Assembly (NCBI RefSeq): GCF_910594985.1
Contig: NZ_CAJVCE010000008.1
Coordinates: 280,086 to 344,085, forward strand
Reading direction: 5' to 3'
Length of the DNA: 64,000 bases
Origin: Paenibacillus allorhizosphaerae
GTDB taxonomy: Bacteria; Bacillota; Bacilli; Paenibacillales; NBRC-103111
A model generated the notes under the pieces. The model saw only the letters and a list, made by a program, of their open reading frames with translations, had not been told where the DNA came from and did not search any database. The position numbers and the translations under genes are program-made. Shown here piece after piece: positions 27,394-36,319 of this stretch (its first letter is position 1; the number at the start of each line of letters is the position of its first letter).

Positions 27394-28329
27394 ATGGACC
27401 CTAGCATAGATTCAAATCTGATCACGTTATTGTCGGATATTCGGCGTACTGCAAGTTTTGACAACTATGAATTTCTGCTTAAAGGCCATTCGAACGCCAA
27501 GAAGGTCATTCTTTTTCAGTCCGGCGAACCGGTCTATTTGCTGCGCGTATATGACGCAGATTCGTTTGCGCGCCGCTCAGAGGAATACGATTACCTCGAG
27601 CGGCATTACAATCATGGCGTGAATTGCCAAAAGCCGGTTGCAATCGGTTTGGCTGACGAGCTGAAGCTTTGTTATTTGTTATTGACGTATACGGAAGGGC
27701 AGAGCGGCGAAGAAGCGCTACCCGGCCTATCGCCGGAATCACAATATATGCAAGGCGTGGAAGCGGGAAAGCAATTGCGAATCATTCATATAGTCGAGCC
27801 GAAAGTTCCTTTCCGTTGGGCGGATAAACGATACGGGAAATACGTTAACAAAAAGGAAGTGCTCCGAGAGCTGAATTTGAACTTCTACAAGCAGCATGAG
27901 ATCGAATCGTTTATAGAACGCCACTTTCATTTGCTCGAGTCCAGCCCGGTACGATTTCAACATGACGATTTTCATCCCGCCAACATGATATTTAAGGATG
28001 GCCGGCTTAACGGCATCATCGATTTCAGCCGGTTTGATTGGGGCGATCCGTGGGAGGAGTTTTTCAAGCTTCCCAAATATACTTGCTGCGTAAGCAAACC
28101 GTTTGCCCGGGGGCAAGTTCAAGGCTATTTCGATGGACGGATTCCGGACGAGTTTTGGTTGAAATACCATTTGTTCGTGGCGCTCAATCAGCATGCCACT
28201 TTGATCGGCGGCTATCAGAGCCAAAGAGTAGAAGAAACGCAGGAGAAAATACAGCGGACGATTCAGTCGCATAATTTTGCGGATGGGGGACCGCCGAGTT
28301 GGTTTATATGTAAAAATTTTTTTAGTTGA
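27394..28329 (+). CDS. Aminoglycoside phosphotransferase (APH)-family kinase
   Basis: This 311-residue protein of the APH/choline-kinase fold has the catalytic loop FQHDDFHPANMIF (about residues 188-200) with its Asp/Asn pair, and the metal-binding IIDFSRFDWGDPWEEFFKL that replaces the kinase DFG. The N-lobe nucleotide site is around VYLLRVYDADSF. Members phosphorylate small hydroxylated molecules; chromosomal copies in soil Bacillales often have no role in antibiotic resistance. GAGGAT six bases before the ATG supports the start. Its stop codon overlaps a strong promoter that drives the structured RNA immediately downstream. Confidence 0.85.
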   Translation: MDPSIDSNLITLLSDIRRTASFDNYEFLLKGHSNAKKVILFQSGEPVYLLRVYDADSFARRSEEYDYLERHYNHGVNCQKPVAIGLADELKLCYLLLTYTEGQSGEEALPGLSPESQYMQGVEAGKQLRIIHIVEPKVPFRWADKRYGKYVNKKEVLRELNLNFYKQHEIESFIERHFHLLESSPVRFQHDDFHPANMIFKDGRLNGIIDFSRFDWGDPWEEFFKLPKYTCCVSKPFARGQVQGYFDGRIPDEFWLKYHLFVALNQHATLIGGYQSQRVEETQEKIQRTIQSHNFADGGPPSWFICKNFFS

Positions 28330-28354
28330 CATTATCTGACTTAGGAAATATGAT
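28326..28354 (+). promoter_or_regulatory. Strong sigma-A promoter overlapping the kinase stop codon
   Basis: A consensus TTGACA (28326-28331), a 17-base spacer and TATGAT (28349-28354). Predicted transcription start is near 28361. The only thing between it and a terminator 110 bases on is a long hairpin, so it probably makes a small RNA. Confidence 0.65.
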
Positions 28355-28360
28355 GGTTAT

Positions 28361-28469
28361 AATCATATGAGCATACGGCAAAGGCTTGAGTCCTGGAGAA
28401 AACCTTATCCGTAATCATATCCTTCCATTGTCATGGGTCGGGGGTATGTTTACTAGGATAAGGTTTTTT
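28361..28469 (+). ncRNA. Candidate small structured RNA ending in a long nested hairpin
   Basis: A predicted RNA of about 109 bases. A perfect 12-bp stem (28399-28410 with 28456-28467, AAAACCTTATCC/GGATAAGGTTTT) runs into a T-run. Inside it, GTAA pairs with TTAC, CATATCC (28416-28422) with GGGTATG (28442-28448), and CCAT-TGTC-ATGG closes the tip. Almost every base from 28399 to 28467 can pair. It could be a standalone regulatory RNA, an attenuator, or an unusually elaborate terminator of the kinase gene. It matches no riboswitch class that I recognise. Confidence 0.5.
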
Positions 28470-28972
28470 GTCACTATACGTTGTTAACGTTCTCAAAAGC
28501 GGTGACGGCCTACAGTTCGAATAGCGTTCGCTTGTTTTTTGGAGGCTGCAGTGCATCTTGTAAGCGTTTTAATTGGCGGTAAGTGGAAGAGTGCGTTGAC
28601 GGTGTTCGTTTTGCAGTACATGGGCAGGGGGAGCTTGATTCAGAAGCGGCCATTTTGAAAGCGCATCAATTTTATCGGAAGCACTTACATTGCCAATTTC
28701 CTAATCGGAGGAAATATTTACAATTGCTTATCATTTCCCAAACATGGCTTTAACAATCCTCAATTATGATAGGAAAGGTTCTTAGCTTGTCTGCTGTTAA
28801 AGGCCGTTGTCGCCGGAGTTTTTGCGCAAGATGAATATCCGGAGGCAAACGCTTGAGGGGAGGTGATGGAAATACCGAGCATCCGAGTGCTGGGATGAAC
28901 GGGACGACATGAGCCGTATACTTTAACGTTTTTTGACTATCATAACACATTCATCAAAAGGGGAGTACAAAC
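28470..28972. other. Non-coding gap upstream of the solute-binding gene
   Basis: A gap of about 500 bases with no intact gene. It contains a cre-like CcpA site, TGTAAGCGTTTTAA (28559-28572), with one mismatch to the usual consensus. A short LIGGKWK-like fragment near 28570 recalls HxlR regulators but is too small to call. TATACT near 28917 is a possible -10 for the next gene. Confidence 0.35.
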
Positions 28973-30292
28973 ATGGGTAATCATTACAAAAAAATGACTG
29001 TGGCCATGCTTGCCGGCATGATCGCATTGACCGGGTGTTCTTCAGGCAGCAAGCCTGCCGAACCAAACAAAGCGGCGCAGGAAGCCGAAGTGAAAGTATC
29101 TACCGATCCGGTCACTTTGAAGTTTTATGTTAATGTAACAAGACTTTCGCCTGTGGAGTTCCAGACGTTCTTCGTCGAACCGCTTAAGAAGAAGTATCCG
29201 CACATTACGCTTGAAAAAATCGAAGGGGACCTGGAGAAGCTTATTGTCGCCGGAGAAGTACCGGATCTTATTTTTTCCGACAACGATTGGCACATGCCGC
29301 TAGCGGCTCTGGATCTTCCTGCGGACTTGACCGATCTGGTCGCGAAATTCAAGCTTGACCTGAACCAATTTATCCCGGAAACAATTCAAGCCGTCCGAAA
29401 TCTCGATTCCAAGGGGAAAGAGCTTCAGGGCATTCCGTTTAGTAGAAATACGGGAGCTTTATTTTACAATAAAGACATTTTTGACAAGTTCGGGGTTCCA
29501 TACCCGAAGGATGACATGCTCTGGAGCGATGTGTTGGATTTGGCCCGTAAATTGACAAGACAGGCGGACGGCGTTCAATATATCGGCTGGGATCCGCGTT
29601 TTCCTGACCATATCATCAGCCCATATACGCAGCCGTTCGTAGATCCGAAGACGAATAAAGCGCTCGTGGATATTCCGATGTACAGGAAAATTCTTGAGCT
29701 GTTCCAGGCCAACTACAACATTCCCGGTGTAGTCAATGGGAAATCGTATGCCTATGCAGAGGCTACGTTTATGAAGGAAAAGAGATTGGCCATGGAAGCG
29801 GACTGGGTATCGAAATTGATCAGCCAGCTTCTCGAAGCGGAAGAGACCGGCGGCGCTCCGAACTGGGATATCGTAACGAATCCGACCTTTGAGGATGCGA
29901 AAGGGAAGGGACGTCATGCGCTGGCAGATATGCTGGTCATTACGAAACCAAGCAAGCATAAGGAACAAGCGATGCAAGTGATCCAGATGCTCACTTCCAA
30001 AGAGTCGCAGCTGCAAATTAGTAAGTTTTCCCGGATTCCTGTCCTGAAAGATCCGGATCTCGTAAAAGCATTCGGTACGGAGAGCCCTCTGCTGAAAAAC
30101 AAAAATTTGGCGGCCATTTTCAAATATCCAAATACGCCGACGCCGCCGCCAAACAAATATGACAAAGATGTGCAAACGCTGATTCGTAACATGCGGGCGG
30201 AGCTCGCTATAAACAAGAAGGATATCAACACGGTGCTCAGAGAAACACAGGATGCTGCCGACAAGAAAATTGCCGAATTGATGAAGCAATAA
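28973..30292 (+). CDS. Extracellular solute-binding lipoprotein (ABC type, family 1)
   Basis: This 439-residue lipoprotein has the signal MLAGMIALTGC (lipobox LTGC, Cys22). It shares with the protein at 5152 the block FYNKDIFDKFGVPYPKDDMLWSDVLDLARKLT, the PFVDPKTNKALV segment and the C-terminal KKDINTVLRETQDAADKK. It probably binds an oligosaccharide at the cell surface. AAAGGGGAG precedes the ATG. It is monocistronic: a strong bidirectional terminator separates it from a convergent paralogue. No permease gene lies nearby. It may be controlled by CcpA through the cre-like site upstream, which is distant. Confidence 0.92.
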   Translation: MGNHYKKMTVAMLAGMIALTGCSSGSKPAEPNKAAQEAEVKVSTDPVTLKFYVNVTRLSPVEFQTFFVEPLKKKYPHITLEKIEGDLEKLIVAGEVPDLIFSDNDWHMPLAALDLPADLTDLVAKFKLDLNQFIPETIQAVRNLDSKGKELQGIPFSRNTGALFYNKDIFDKFGVPYPKDDMLWSDVLDLARKLTRQADGVQYIGWDPRFPDHIISPYTQPFVDPKTNKALVDIPMYRKILELFQANYNIPGVVNGKSYAYAEATFMKEKRLAMEADWVSKLISQLLEAEETGGAPNWDIVTNPTFEDAKGKGRHALADMLVITKPSKHKEQAMQVIQMLTSKESQLQISKFSRIPVLKDPDLVKAFGTESPLLKNKNLAAIFKYPNTPTPPPNKYDKDVQTLIRNMRAELAINKKDINTVLRETQDAADKKIAELMKQ

Positions 30293-30348
30293 GCGAGCTT
30301 GTGCTTGTAAAAAAAGAAACATGCATAGGAATCCGGCATTAAACAGAC

Positions 30349-30380
30349 AAACACTGACCCGCGCGGTCAGTGTTTGTTGC
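30349..30380. terminator. Bidirectional terminator between two solute-binding genes
   Basis: AAACACTGACC (30349-30359) pairs perfectly with GGTCAGTGTTT (30365-30375) around a five-base loop; T-rich sequence follows on both strands. It serves the convergent genes at 28973 and 30394. Confidence 0.8.
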
Positions 30381-30393
30381 ATTTTCATTCGTT

Positions 30394-31695
30394 TTATTTT
30401 TTAGAGCTTTCAACGACCTTGGTGACGCCTTCCTCCACCTCGCGGAACGCCGTATTGATGTCTTTTTTGCCGAGCGCCATATCGATCAGCGGTGCCCGGA
30501 ACGCTTTTTCCGCATCCCCGTCATATACGGCTTTGGGTGAAATCGGAGCGAACTTGTTGTAAAACACCGATTTCAAGTTTTTGTTCTTCGCATTGCCACC
30601 TTGCCCGTACACGTCTTTCACTTTTTTATCCGTTAACACGGGCATAATGCCCGATTTGGACAGCTCCGTCTGAAACTCTTCGGAAACCAAAAATTTGATG
30701 ACTGCCATAGCCGGATCTTTTTGCTTGCTGATGCTAGTGATGCTGAAGAACGTCGGGTACGATTGGGAACCTACGCCGGGAAGCTCTTTAAATGTCGGAT
30801 ATGCAACCATATCCCAGTTGAGGCCGGACAAATCTTTTTGCACGAACATATACGATTGATAACCGTACATCGCAAGAACCTGATCTTTCCAGAACATCGC
30901 ATCCGCTTCCGGCAGCAGGTTTCTTTGCTGAATGCTGGTACGGAACGCATCCAGCTCGGCCGGCTTTAAAATCGCCGATTCGTATATCGTTTTCCAACGC
31001 GGATCGGTAATCGTCGCTTTCTCGGTTTTCGGATCGACGTAAGGCAGCGAAAACGAGTTTAGACGGAAGTAATGAATGTTGGACATGCCGAAGCCCAAAT
31101 ACTGCTTGCCGTTCTCGAAACGGGTCAGCTTTTTGTTCAGCTCGACCACATCGTCCCACGTCATCCCGTCTTTTGGATAAGGCACGCCGAAGCGGTCGAA
31201 GATGTCCTTGTTGTAAAACAACGCCATATTGTTGTTGGAAACAGGCAGCCCGTACATTTTACCGTCGGATATCATCTTGATCGCGTCGATCGTCGTCGGC
31301 TCGAATTTGCCCAGATCGACTTTATTTTTTTGGATGAGCGGCGTCATGTCGTATTGCAGATTGTACTTGATCAGACCGCCGACGAATTGTCCTACCGACT
31401 CCCAGTATATGTCGATCGGGGCATTCGCCGCCATCAAGGTGTCCAATGTTTGTTCTTTTGTTTTTTGCAGGTACGTAATTTTGTAATTCGGAAATTTTTT
31501 GCGGATCGCATTACCGAACCGTTCGTCGAAACTTTCGACGGGATCGCCGCTGTTGGAGTAAAATACCAAATCGGCGGGCGCGTTCGGATCGAATGACTGG
31601 CTTTGTTTATCGGGATTGGTCCCGGTGCCGGCACTGCATCCGGCTAATAGGCTTATAATTACAATGGAAGCTGCGGCAGAGTTGAATTTGGACAT
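30394..31695 (-). CDS. Extracellular solute-binding lipoprotein (ABC type, family 1)
   Basis: This 433-residue lipoprotein has the signal SIVIISLLAGC (lipobox LAGC). The subfamily block LFYNKDIFDRFGVPYPKDGMTWDDVVELNKKLT and the ending GKKDINTAFREVEEGVTKVVE place it with the other three intact binding proteins here. The ATG at 31695 is chosen because AGAGGTGA lies five bases upstream; the GTG at 31704 falls within that Shine-Dalgarno. It lies 36 bases after the frameshifted carbohydrate-active gene on the same strand, so it is the second gene of an operon that is divergent from an AraC regulator at 33403. No permease gene is present. Confidence 0.92.
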   Translation of the reverse strand: MSKFNSAAASIVIISLLAGCSAGTGTNPDKQSQSFDPNAPADLVFYSNSGDPVESFDERFGNAIRKKFPNYKITYLQKTKEQTLDTLMAANAPIDIYWESVGQFVGGLIKYNLQYDMTPLIQKNKVDLGKFEPTTIDAIKMISDGKMYGLPVSNNNMALFYNKDIFDRFGVPYPKDGMTWDDVVELNKKLTRFENGKQYLGFGMSNIHYFRLNSFSLPYVDPKTEKATITDPRWKTIYESAILKPAELDAFRTSIQQRNLLPEADAMFWKDQVLAMYGYQSYMFVQKDLSGLNWDMVAYPTFKELPGVGSQSYPTFFSITSISKQKDPAMAVIKFLVSEEFQTELSKSGIMPVLTDKKVKDVYGQGGNAKNKNLKSVFYNKFAPISPKAVYDGDAEKAFRAPLIDMALGKKDINTAFREVEEGVTKVVESSKK

Positions 31696-31739
31696 TAGCT
31701 TCACCTCTTGTTAGGAGTGGTCATTGGATTCAATAAGAA

Positions 31740-33244
31740 CTATTCCAGCTGCATGCGTAAGCTTTGAATTACTTTAGGATGCGGCTCCCAAGCGTATTTC
31801 CCCGACAGCTTTATCTGACGGTGCTGCTGCTTATAAGTGCCGCACGCCTCTTCCAACCTGTCGATCTTAGAACGTACGTCTTGGACAGTGATGGCGAGTG
31901 GATCATGGCGAATCAAGCGAATGGCGAAGTAGGCCGCTTTGTATAAGCGGTACAGCTCTTCCCAGGAGCGCAGCGCGTGCATTCCTTGAAGCCACTGCGG
32001 ATGACGATCGAACTGCGAGGCATGGCGCTCCATATAAGCTAAAATGACATCGAGATAAAAGCGGGTCTTCTCGTCATCGGCCTGCAAAATGCGAATCCAT
32101 TCCTTCGTAGGACGGTCGCACAGCTGTTCGGCCAGCCGGTCTTTTGAAGCGGACGTCCAGACGGGAAGCCGGTCGGCATTTCCGTCCTTCAAATGGGTTC
32201 GAGCGTAGTCGTGCTCCGGAAGATTGGAATGATTCGCGAGCCACAGCTTTTGAGGGAACAGCATCCGCCGTACGACTTCCGTCGCTAAGCCAAGGAGATG
32301 CGCAGCTCCGGGAAAATGTTCTTTCTCCCATTCGCTAACGATTTGTTCCAGCCGAATCTCCGGATTGGCGGCGTATTTGGCGAAAACTTGCAGTTCCAGC
32401 TGGCCCCAAGGCTTGTAGATAGCGCTGTTGCCGGCATCGGCATCGTATCGGTCCAGCCGGAGACAGCATGTGTCGATGCCGGACTGCCGGGCGCACTGAA
32501 TGCGCTTCAGCAGCAGCTCCGGTTCGGCGAAGGGCAGCACGGTCTGCATCTCATATTCATGACCCAGATCGAACTCGATCCACTGCTGCTTGGGGCGAAC
32601 TTGTCCCAAAACGGGATTGTCGGGATAGTATGGATGCCAGTCATGGGGGACGCATTTGCTCATGACAGCCACTTCATCGTTCAGCGAGCGGATGGCCGAC
32701 AGCATGTCCCCAATCTCTTTTTCCCTGTACACGAAATCCCGAACGCCAGGCGAGCGTTCATCCGCTTGCACGTCTCAAGCATACAGTCGACCAATTGCCG
32801 GGTTTTGCGCATGAACGCGTCGCTGCCGGAATGCAAGGAATCCACATTCTTGTTTTTGTAAACCTCGTACTGTGTTTCCGCAAATGTGAGCACCAATCCG
32901 TCCAATCCGGTAAGAAGCGTACTCAGGAAAGCTTCGTACTTCCGCTCCAGATGAGGCGGTAACCGGGGATGATCGAGATCCAGCCGGCCGTCATGAACGC
33001 AATCTTCCGGAGGATCGTAAATTTCATGTGTCCAGCACCAAATTTGAAACCGATGGTTTTTCAGGAGTCCGACGATTTCTTGCACTTGGGCAAGCCGTTC
33101 CGAGTCGTTCATCACATCATCCGCGTGGTGGACAAGCCGATGGCTCAGATGAAACGCGCGTACGCCGCCATAACGTTCGGCCAGCAGGGCCGCATCTTCG
33201 AGGTACTGCTTATGAAGCGTCAATGGAAGGTAGTGCAGGTTCAT
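31740..33244 (-). pseudogene. Frameshifted TIM-barrel carbohydrate-active protein
   Basis: Two overlapping frames form one protein of about 500 residues. The upstream frame (33244 to about 32745) covers the first half and ends NARLAF; the downstream frame resumes RDFVYREKEIGD and continues to 31740. The change is a one-base loss or gain near 32740-32750. The sequence WTHEIYDPPED, the acidic LTFAETQYEVY and VPHDWHPYYPDNP look like barrel strand ends of a glucuronidase-type glycoside hydrolase, but I cannot name the family. Everything else is intact, so the lesion is recent or a sequencing error. It is first in the operon with the solute-binding gene and divergent from AraC. Confidence 0.65.
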
Positions 33245-33299
33245 TTGCGAAGGAACTCACCTCTTTATATCCATTTGAAAAGGCTTACAATATTGTTTA

Positions 33300-33374
33300 T
33301 TATATTGCAATACAGTGTTATATTCTTGGATCAATATTGCCGAATTTGCCGTATTCTTACCTTATATTGCGATA
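33300..33374. promoter_or_regulatory. Direct repeats in the divergent control region
   Basis: TTATATTGCAATA (33300-33312) and TTATATTGCGATA (33362-33374) differ by one base and are 62 bases apart, about six helical turns. CAATATTG also occurs twice between and before them. They lie between the AraC gene and the operon it probably controls, as expected for AraC-type activator sites. Confidence 0.4.
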
Positions 33375-33402
33375 GCAGCGATATGGAAGAAGGAGTGGTT
33401 GG

Positions 33403-34266
33403 ATGCAGGAACAAAGAGTTTTTCAATATGACAACGCATCGCGTACGTTCCATTTTAGCTATTTGATCCGCAAAGGATTGTACGACCAGAAGAAAAGCCA
33501 CCTGCATGAACATAGCTACGAAATCTATTATTTGCTGTCGGGGAAGCGGAATTATTTTATTCAGGATCGGGTGTATGCCGTACAGAAAGGCGATCTGATC
33601 ATCATTAACAAGAAGGAACTGCATCACACGGCGGATCGCGGCGAGCCGGGGCATGAAAGGCTGTTGATCAATGCCGCGGAACCGTTCGTTCGTCCCGCAA
33701 TCGACCCCGGAGCGCCGGCGCTGCTCCCTTTTCACCGGGGATCGGGAGTGCTGCGGCTAAACTTGGAGGAACAGTCCGCTGTAGAAACGCTGATGCTCCG
33801 GATCATGGACGAACTCAAAGGAAAGCAAGCGGGCTATGAGCTCTATGCCGAGGCGCTGCTCACGGAACTGTTGCTTCTCATTTACCGATGGGAGGAACGC
33901 TACGTCTCGCAGGACGCCCCTTCCCAGGACAATTTGCAGGAAAAAATAACGCAGGTGGCCCGGTATATTTCCACTCACTATAAAGAAGACATTACGCTCG
34001 AAAAGTTGTCCGATCATTTTTTCATCAGTCCGTACTATTTGTGCCGCATATTCAAAAAATTGACGGGGCTCAGCGTGGTCGAATATGTTCAATTGGCCAG
34101 AATGAGGGAAGCGAAACGGCTGCTCGAGGAAACGAACGAGAAGATTATCGACATTGCGGAAATGGTCGGTTATGCCAGTGTAGGCCACTTTAACCGGGTA
34201 TTCAAAAAAACGGCGTTCATTACTCCGCTGCAATTTCGAAAGAGAATGAGGAAGCAGGCGAGGTAA
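33403..34266 (+). CDS. AraC-family regulator with cupin sensor
   Basis: This 287-residue regulator has an N-terminal cupin (HEHSYEIYYLLSGKRNYFIQ, VQKGDLIIINKKELHHT; residues 35-75), an all-helical linker and a C-terminal double helix-turn-helix (TLEKLSDHFFISPYYLCRIFKKLTGLS; IIDIAEMVGYASVGHFNRVFKKTAFITPLQFRK). AAGGAG precedes the ATG. It is divergent from the frameshifted carbohydrate-active gene and the solute-binding gene at 30394 and is the probable activator of that operon. Direct repeats in the intergenic region are candidate sites. Confidence 0.92.
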   Translation: MQEQRVFQYDNASRTFHFSYLIRKGLYDQKKSHLHEHSYEIYYLLSGKRNYFIQDRVYAVQKGDLIIINKKELHHTADRGEPGHERLLINAAEPFVRPAIDPGAPALLPFHRGSGVLRLNLEEQSAVETLMLRIMDELKGKQAGYELYAEALLTELLLLIYRWEERYVSQDAPSQDNLQEKITQVARYISTHYKEDITLEKLSDHFFISPYYLCRIFKKLTGLSVVEYVQLARMREAKRLLEETNEKIIDIAEMVGYASVGHFNRVFKKTAFITPLQFRKRMRKQAR

Positions 34267-34397
34267 CGAAGGAGCATTTTCAGCGGGCATTCAGCTAATC
34301 TTTAACAACCATTAAGTTTATATTCATTTCTATTTCATAATTTCATTCTATTATTTAAAGCGTAGGGTAAATTATCCAGGTGAGAGGCGGATTACAT

Positions 34398-36104
34398 ATG
34401 AACAGCAAAAATAAAAAAATAATTGCCAGTGCCATTGCGGCGAGTTTTTTGATCGGGGCCGGTTTTGTCGGAGTGCATTCCCAAGTGTTGGCGGCAGATA
34501 CAGGCACAGGCGACGCTGCAAAAGAAAAGTCGGATGCAGGCAAGGGCAAGGCCGGTATGGAACGCGGCAAAGGCTTTGACGTCAAGGGGCAACGGATGGG
34601 CGGTCACGGAATTGGCTTTGGCGGCGGCAACCTGGTGAAAGAAACGGCAACGGTACTCGGCGTTGAAGTAAGCGCGGTCATGGATGAGCTGAAGCAAGGG
34701 AAGACGCTGGCGCAAATCGCCGAAGCGAAGGGACTGGCGCTTGACGCGTACGTGCAAAAGCTGGTCGATGCGCAGACGAAAGCGATCGATGAGCAGGTTG
34801 CCGCAGGGAAGCTCAAGCAGGAGCAGGCGGATAAGCTGAAAACCGGCCTTGCCGAGCGTTTAAATAAGGAAGTCACCAATAGTGGTTTCGGGAAAAAAGG
34901 GTCTTCCATCATCGGGGGCGTTTACGACAAAATGCAGCAAGGCCGGGGGCCTGGTTTCGGCTTTGCGGGCGGTAATCTGGTGAAAGAAACGGCAGCGATC
35001 CTGGGCGTGGAAGAGAGCGCGGTGCAGGATGAGCTGAAGCAAGGGAAGACGCTGGCGCAGATCGCCGAGGCCAAAGGACTGGCGCTGGATGCTTACGTGC
35101 AAAAGCTGGTCGATGCGCAAACGAAAGCGATCGATGAACAGGTTGCGGCAGGGAAGCTCAAGCAGGAGCAGGCGGATAAGCTGAAATCCGGTCTTTCCGA
35201 TCGAATCAAAAAGTCGGTAGAGAGCAAAAGCTTCGGCGGTCCGGAGAATCATCCCGGCGGTCATGGATTTGGCTTTGCGGGAGGCAACCTGGTGAAAGAA
35301 ACGGCAACGATCCTGGGCGTGGAAGAGAGCGCGATACAGGATGAGCTGAAGCAAGGGAAGACGCTGGCGCAAATCGCCGAGGCGAAAGGACTAGCGCTGG
35401 ACGCTTACGTGCAAAAGCTGGTCGATGCGCAGACGAAAACGATCGATGAGCAGGTTACGGCAGGTAAGATTAAACAAGAGCAGGCGGATAAGCTAAAATC
35501 GGGGCTCGTGGATCGAACCAAGAAGTTCGTGGAGAGTAAAGGTTTCGGTGGTCCGGGACAGCGTCCCGAAGGTCCGGGATTTGGGTTTGTGGGCGGTAAC
35601 CTGGTGAAAGAAACGGCAACGATCTTGGGCGTGGAAGAGAGCGCGGTATCGGATGAGCTGAAGCAAGGGAAGACGCTGGCGCAAATCGCTGAAGCGAAAG
35701 GGTTAGCGCTTGACGCATACGTGCAAAAGCTGGTCGATGCGCAGACGAAAACGATCGATGAGCAGGTTGCCGCAGGGAAGATCAAGCAAGAGCTGGCGGA
35801 TAAACTGAAGTCCGGTCTTGCCGAAGGAATCAAGAAAAAAGTCCAGAGCACATTGCGCGACGGAGGCCAAGGAAAACGGCACGAAGCTTGGGCGGCTCCG
35901 GGAGAACTGGCGCAAAAGCTGGGTATGACGACGGAAGAACTGGTGAAGCAATTGCAAGCAGGTAAGACGGTTGCCGAGCTTGCCAAGGAAAAAGGAATTA
36001 CGCTCGATACGGCCGATTTGAAAATGAAGCTGGATGGGAAAAAGAACCATAAAAACAAAGACGGGCAGCAGCAGGAGACTTCTGCAGGAGCGGCTGCACA
36101 GTAA
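34398..36104 (+). CDS. Secreted protein with four near-identical helical repeats
   Basis: This 568-residue protein has a Sec signal peptide (hydrophobic 8-26, likely cleavage after VLA at about 32). Four repeats start with NLVKETA at residues 78, 193, 297 and 401, spaced 115, 104 and 104 residues. Each holds two parts: VKETA-ILGV-E--AV-DELKQGKTLAQ and a helical pair DAYVQKLVDAQTKAIDEQVAAGK followed by EQADKLK. Gly/Phe-rich linkers separate them. A fifth half-repeat (LGMTTEELVKQLQAGKTVAELAKEKG) lies near 505-535. Each repeat resembles small exported Firmicutes proteins of unknown function that carry the K-S-L-A-x-I-A-x-x-K-G motif. The start was chosen by GAGAGGCGGATT. It is monocistronic with a terminator. 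Confidence 0.82.
   Translation: MNSKNKKIIASAIAASFLIGAGFVGVHSQVLAADTGTGDAAKEKSDAGKGKAGMERGKGFDVKGQRMGGHGIGFGGGNLVKETATVLGVEVSAVMDELKQGKTLAQIAEAKGLALDAYVQKLVDAQTKAIDEQVAAGKLKQEQADKLKTGLAERLNKEVTNSGFGKKGSSIIGGVYDKMQQGRGPGFGFAGGNLVKETAAILGVEESAVQDELKQGKTLAQIAEAKGLALDAYVQKLVDAQTKAIDEQVAAGKLKQEQADKLKSGLSDRIKKSVESKSFGGPENHPGGHGFGFAGGNLVKETATILGVEESAIQDELKQGKTLAQIAEAKGLALDAYVQKLVDAQTKTIDEQVTAGKIKQEQADKLKSGLVDRTKKFVESKGFGGPGQRPEGPGFGFVGGNLVKETATILGVEESAVSDELKQGKTLAQIAEAKGLALDAYVQKLVDAQTKTIDEQVAAGKIKQELADKLKSGLAEGIKKKVQSTLRDGGQGKRHEAWAAPGELAQKLGMTTEELVKQLQAGKTVAELAKEKGITLDTADLKMKLDGKKNHKNKDGQQQETSAGAAAQ
34629..35850 (+). repeat. Tandem in-frame coding repeats (4 copies, 312-345 bp)
   Basis: The DNA of the four copies is almost identical over long runs (for example GTGAAAGAAACGGCA and the segment encoding DELKQGKTLAQIAEAKGLAL). 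Copies start at 34629, 34974, 35286 and 35598. The 312-base spacing of the last three points to recent unequal crossing-over or slippage; copy number may vary between strains. Confidence 0.85.
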
Positions 36105-36143
36105 TCCGCAGCAGCGAGTATGTGCTGCAATAAATAAAGCTAA

Positions 36144-36175
36144 GAGGCGGTATCCGATTTGGGATACCGTCTTAT
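36144..36175 (+). terminator. Terminator after the repeat protein gene
   Basis: CGGTATCC (36148-36155) pairs with GGATACCG (36162-36169), extended by flanking G-T and A-T pairs, then TTATTTG. Confidence 0.6.
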
Positions 36176-36319
36176 TTGCGCGAGCGAGCAGGTGGAAGCG
36201 CTGGGTCTGGTGGAAAAAAACTTATGCGACTGCAGCTGTTATTGTGGTACGATTATGGGAAAATAACCTTCCGGAGCTTTGAATATGTTCTCGATCCAAT
36301 CAAGAAAGGTGATGTATAG

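Noticed and set aside
27093..27464. Possible small minus-strand gene between the hydrolase lipoprotein and the kinase
   Set aside because: The frame overlaps the kinase start, has no convincing ribosome-binding site, and its product (ending ELVQVTKERIIRSGVAGCE) matches nothing I recognise.
28550..28610. Short frame encoding VLIGGKWKSALTV, reminiscent of HxlR regulators
   Set aside because: Only about a dozen residues match, with no further domain sequence on either side; chance cannot be excluded.
34629..35850. Regularly spaced repeats considered as a CRISPR-like array
   Set aside because: The repeats are 312-345 bases long, in frame and protein-coding, with no short repeat-spacer structure.
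35405..36130. Minus-strand frame rich in Ser, Cys and Phe opposite the repeat protein
   Set aside because: It is an artefact of the repeated, GC-biased sense gene and repeats with it.
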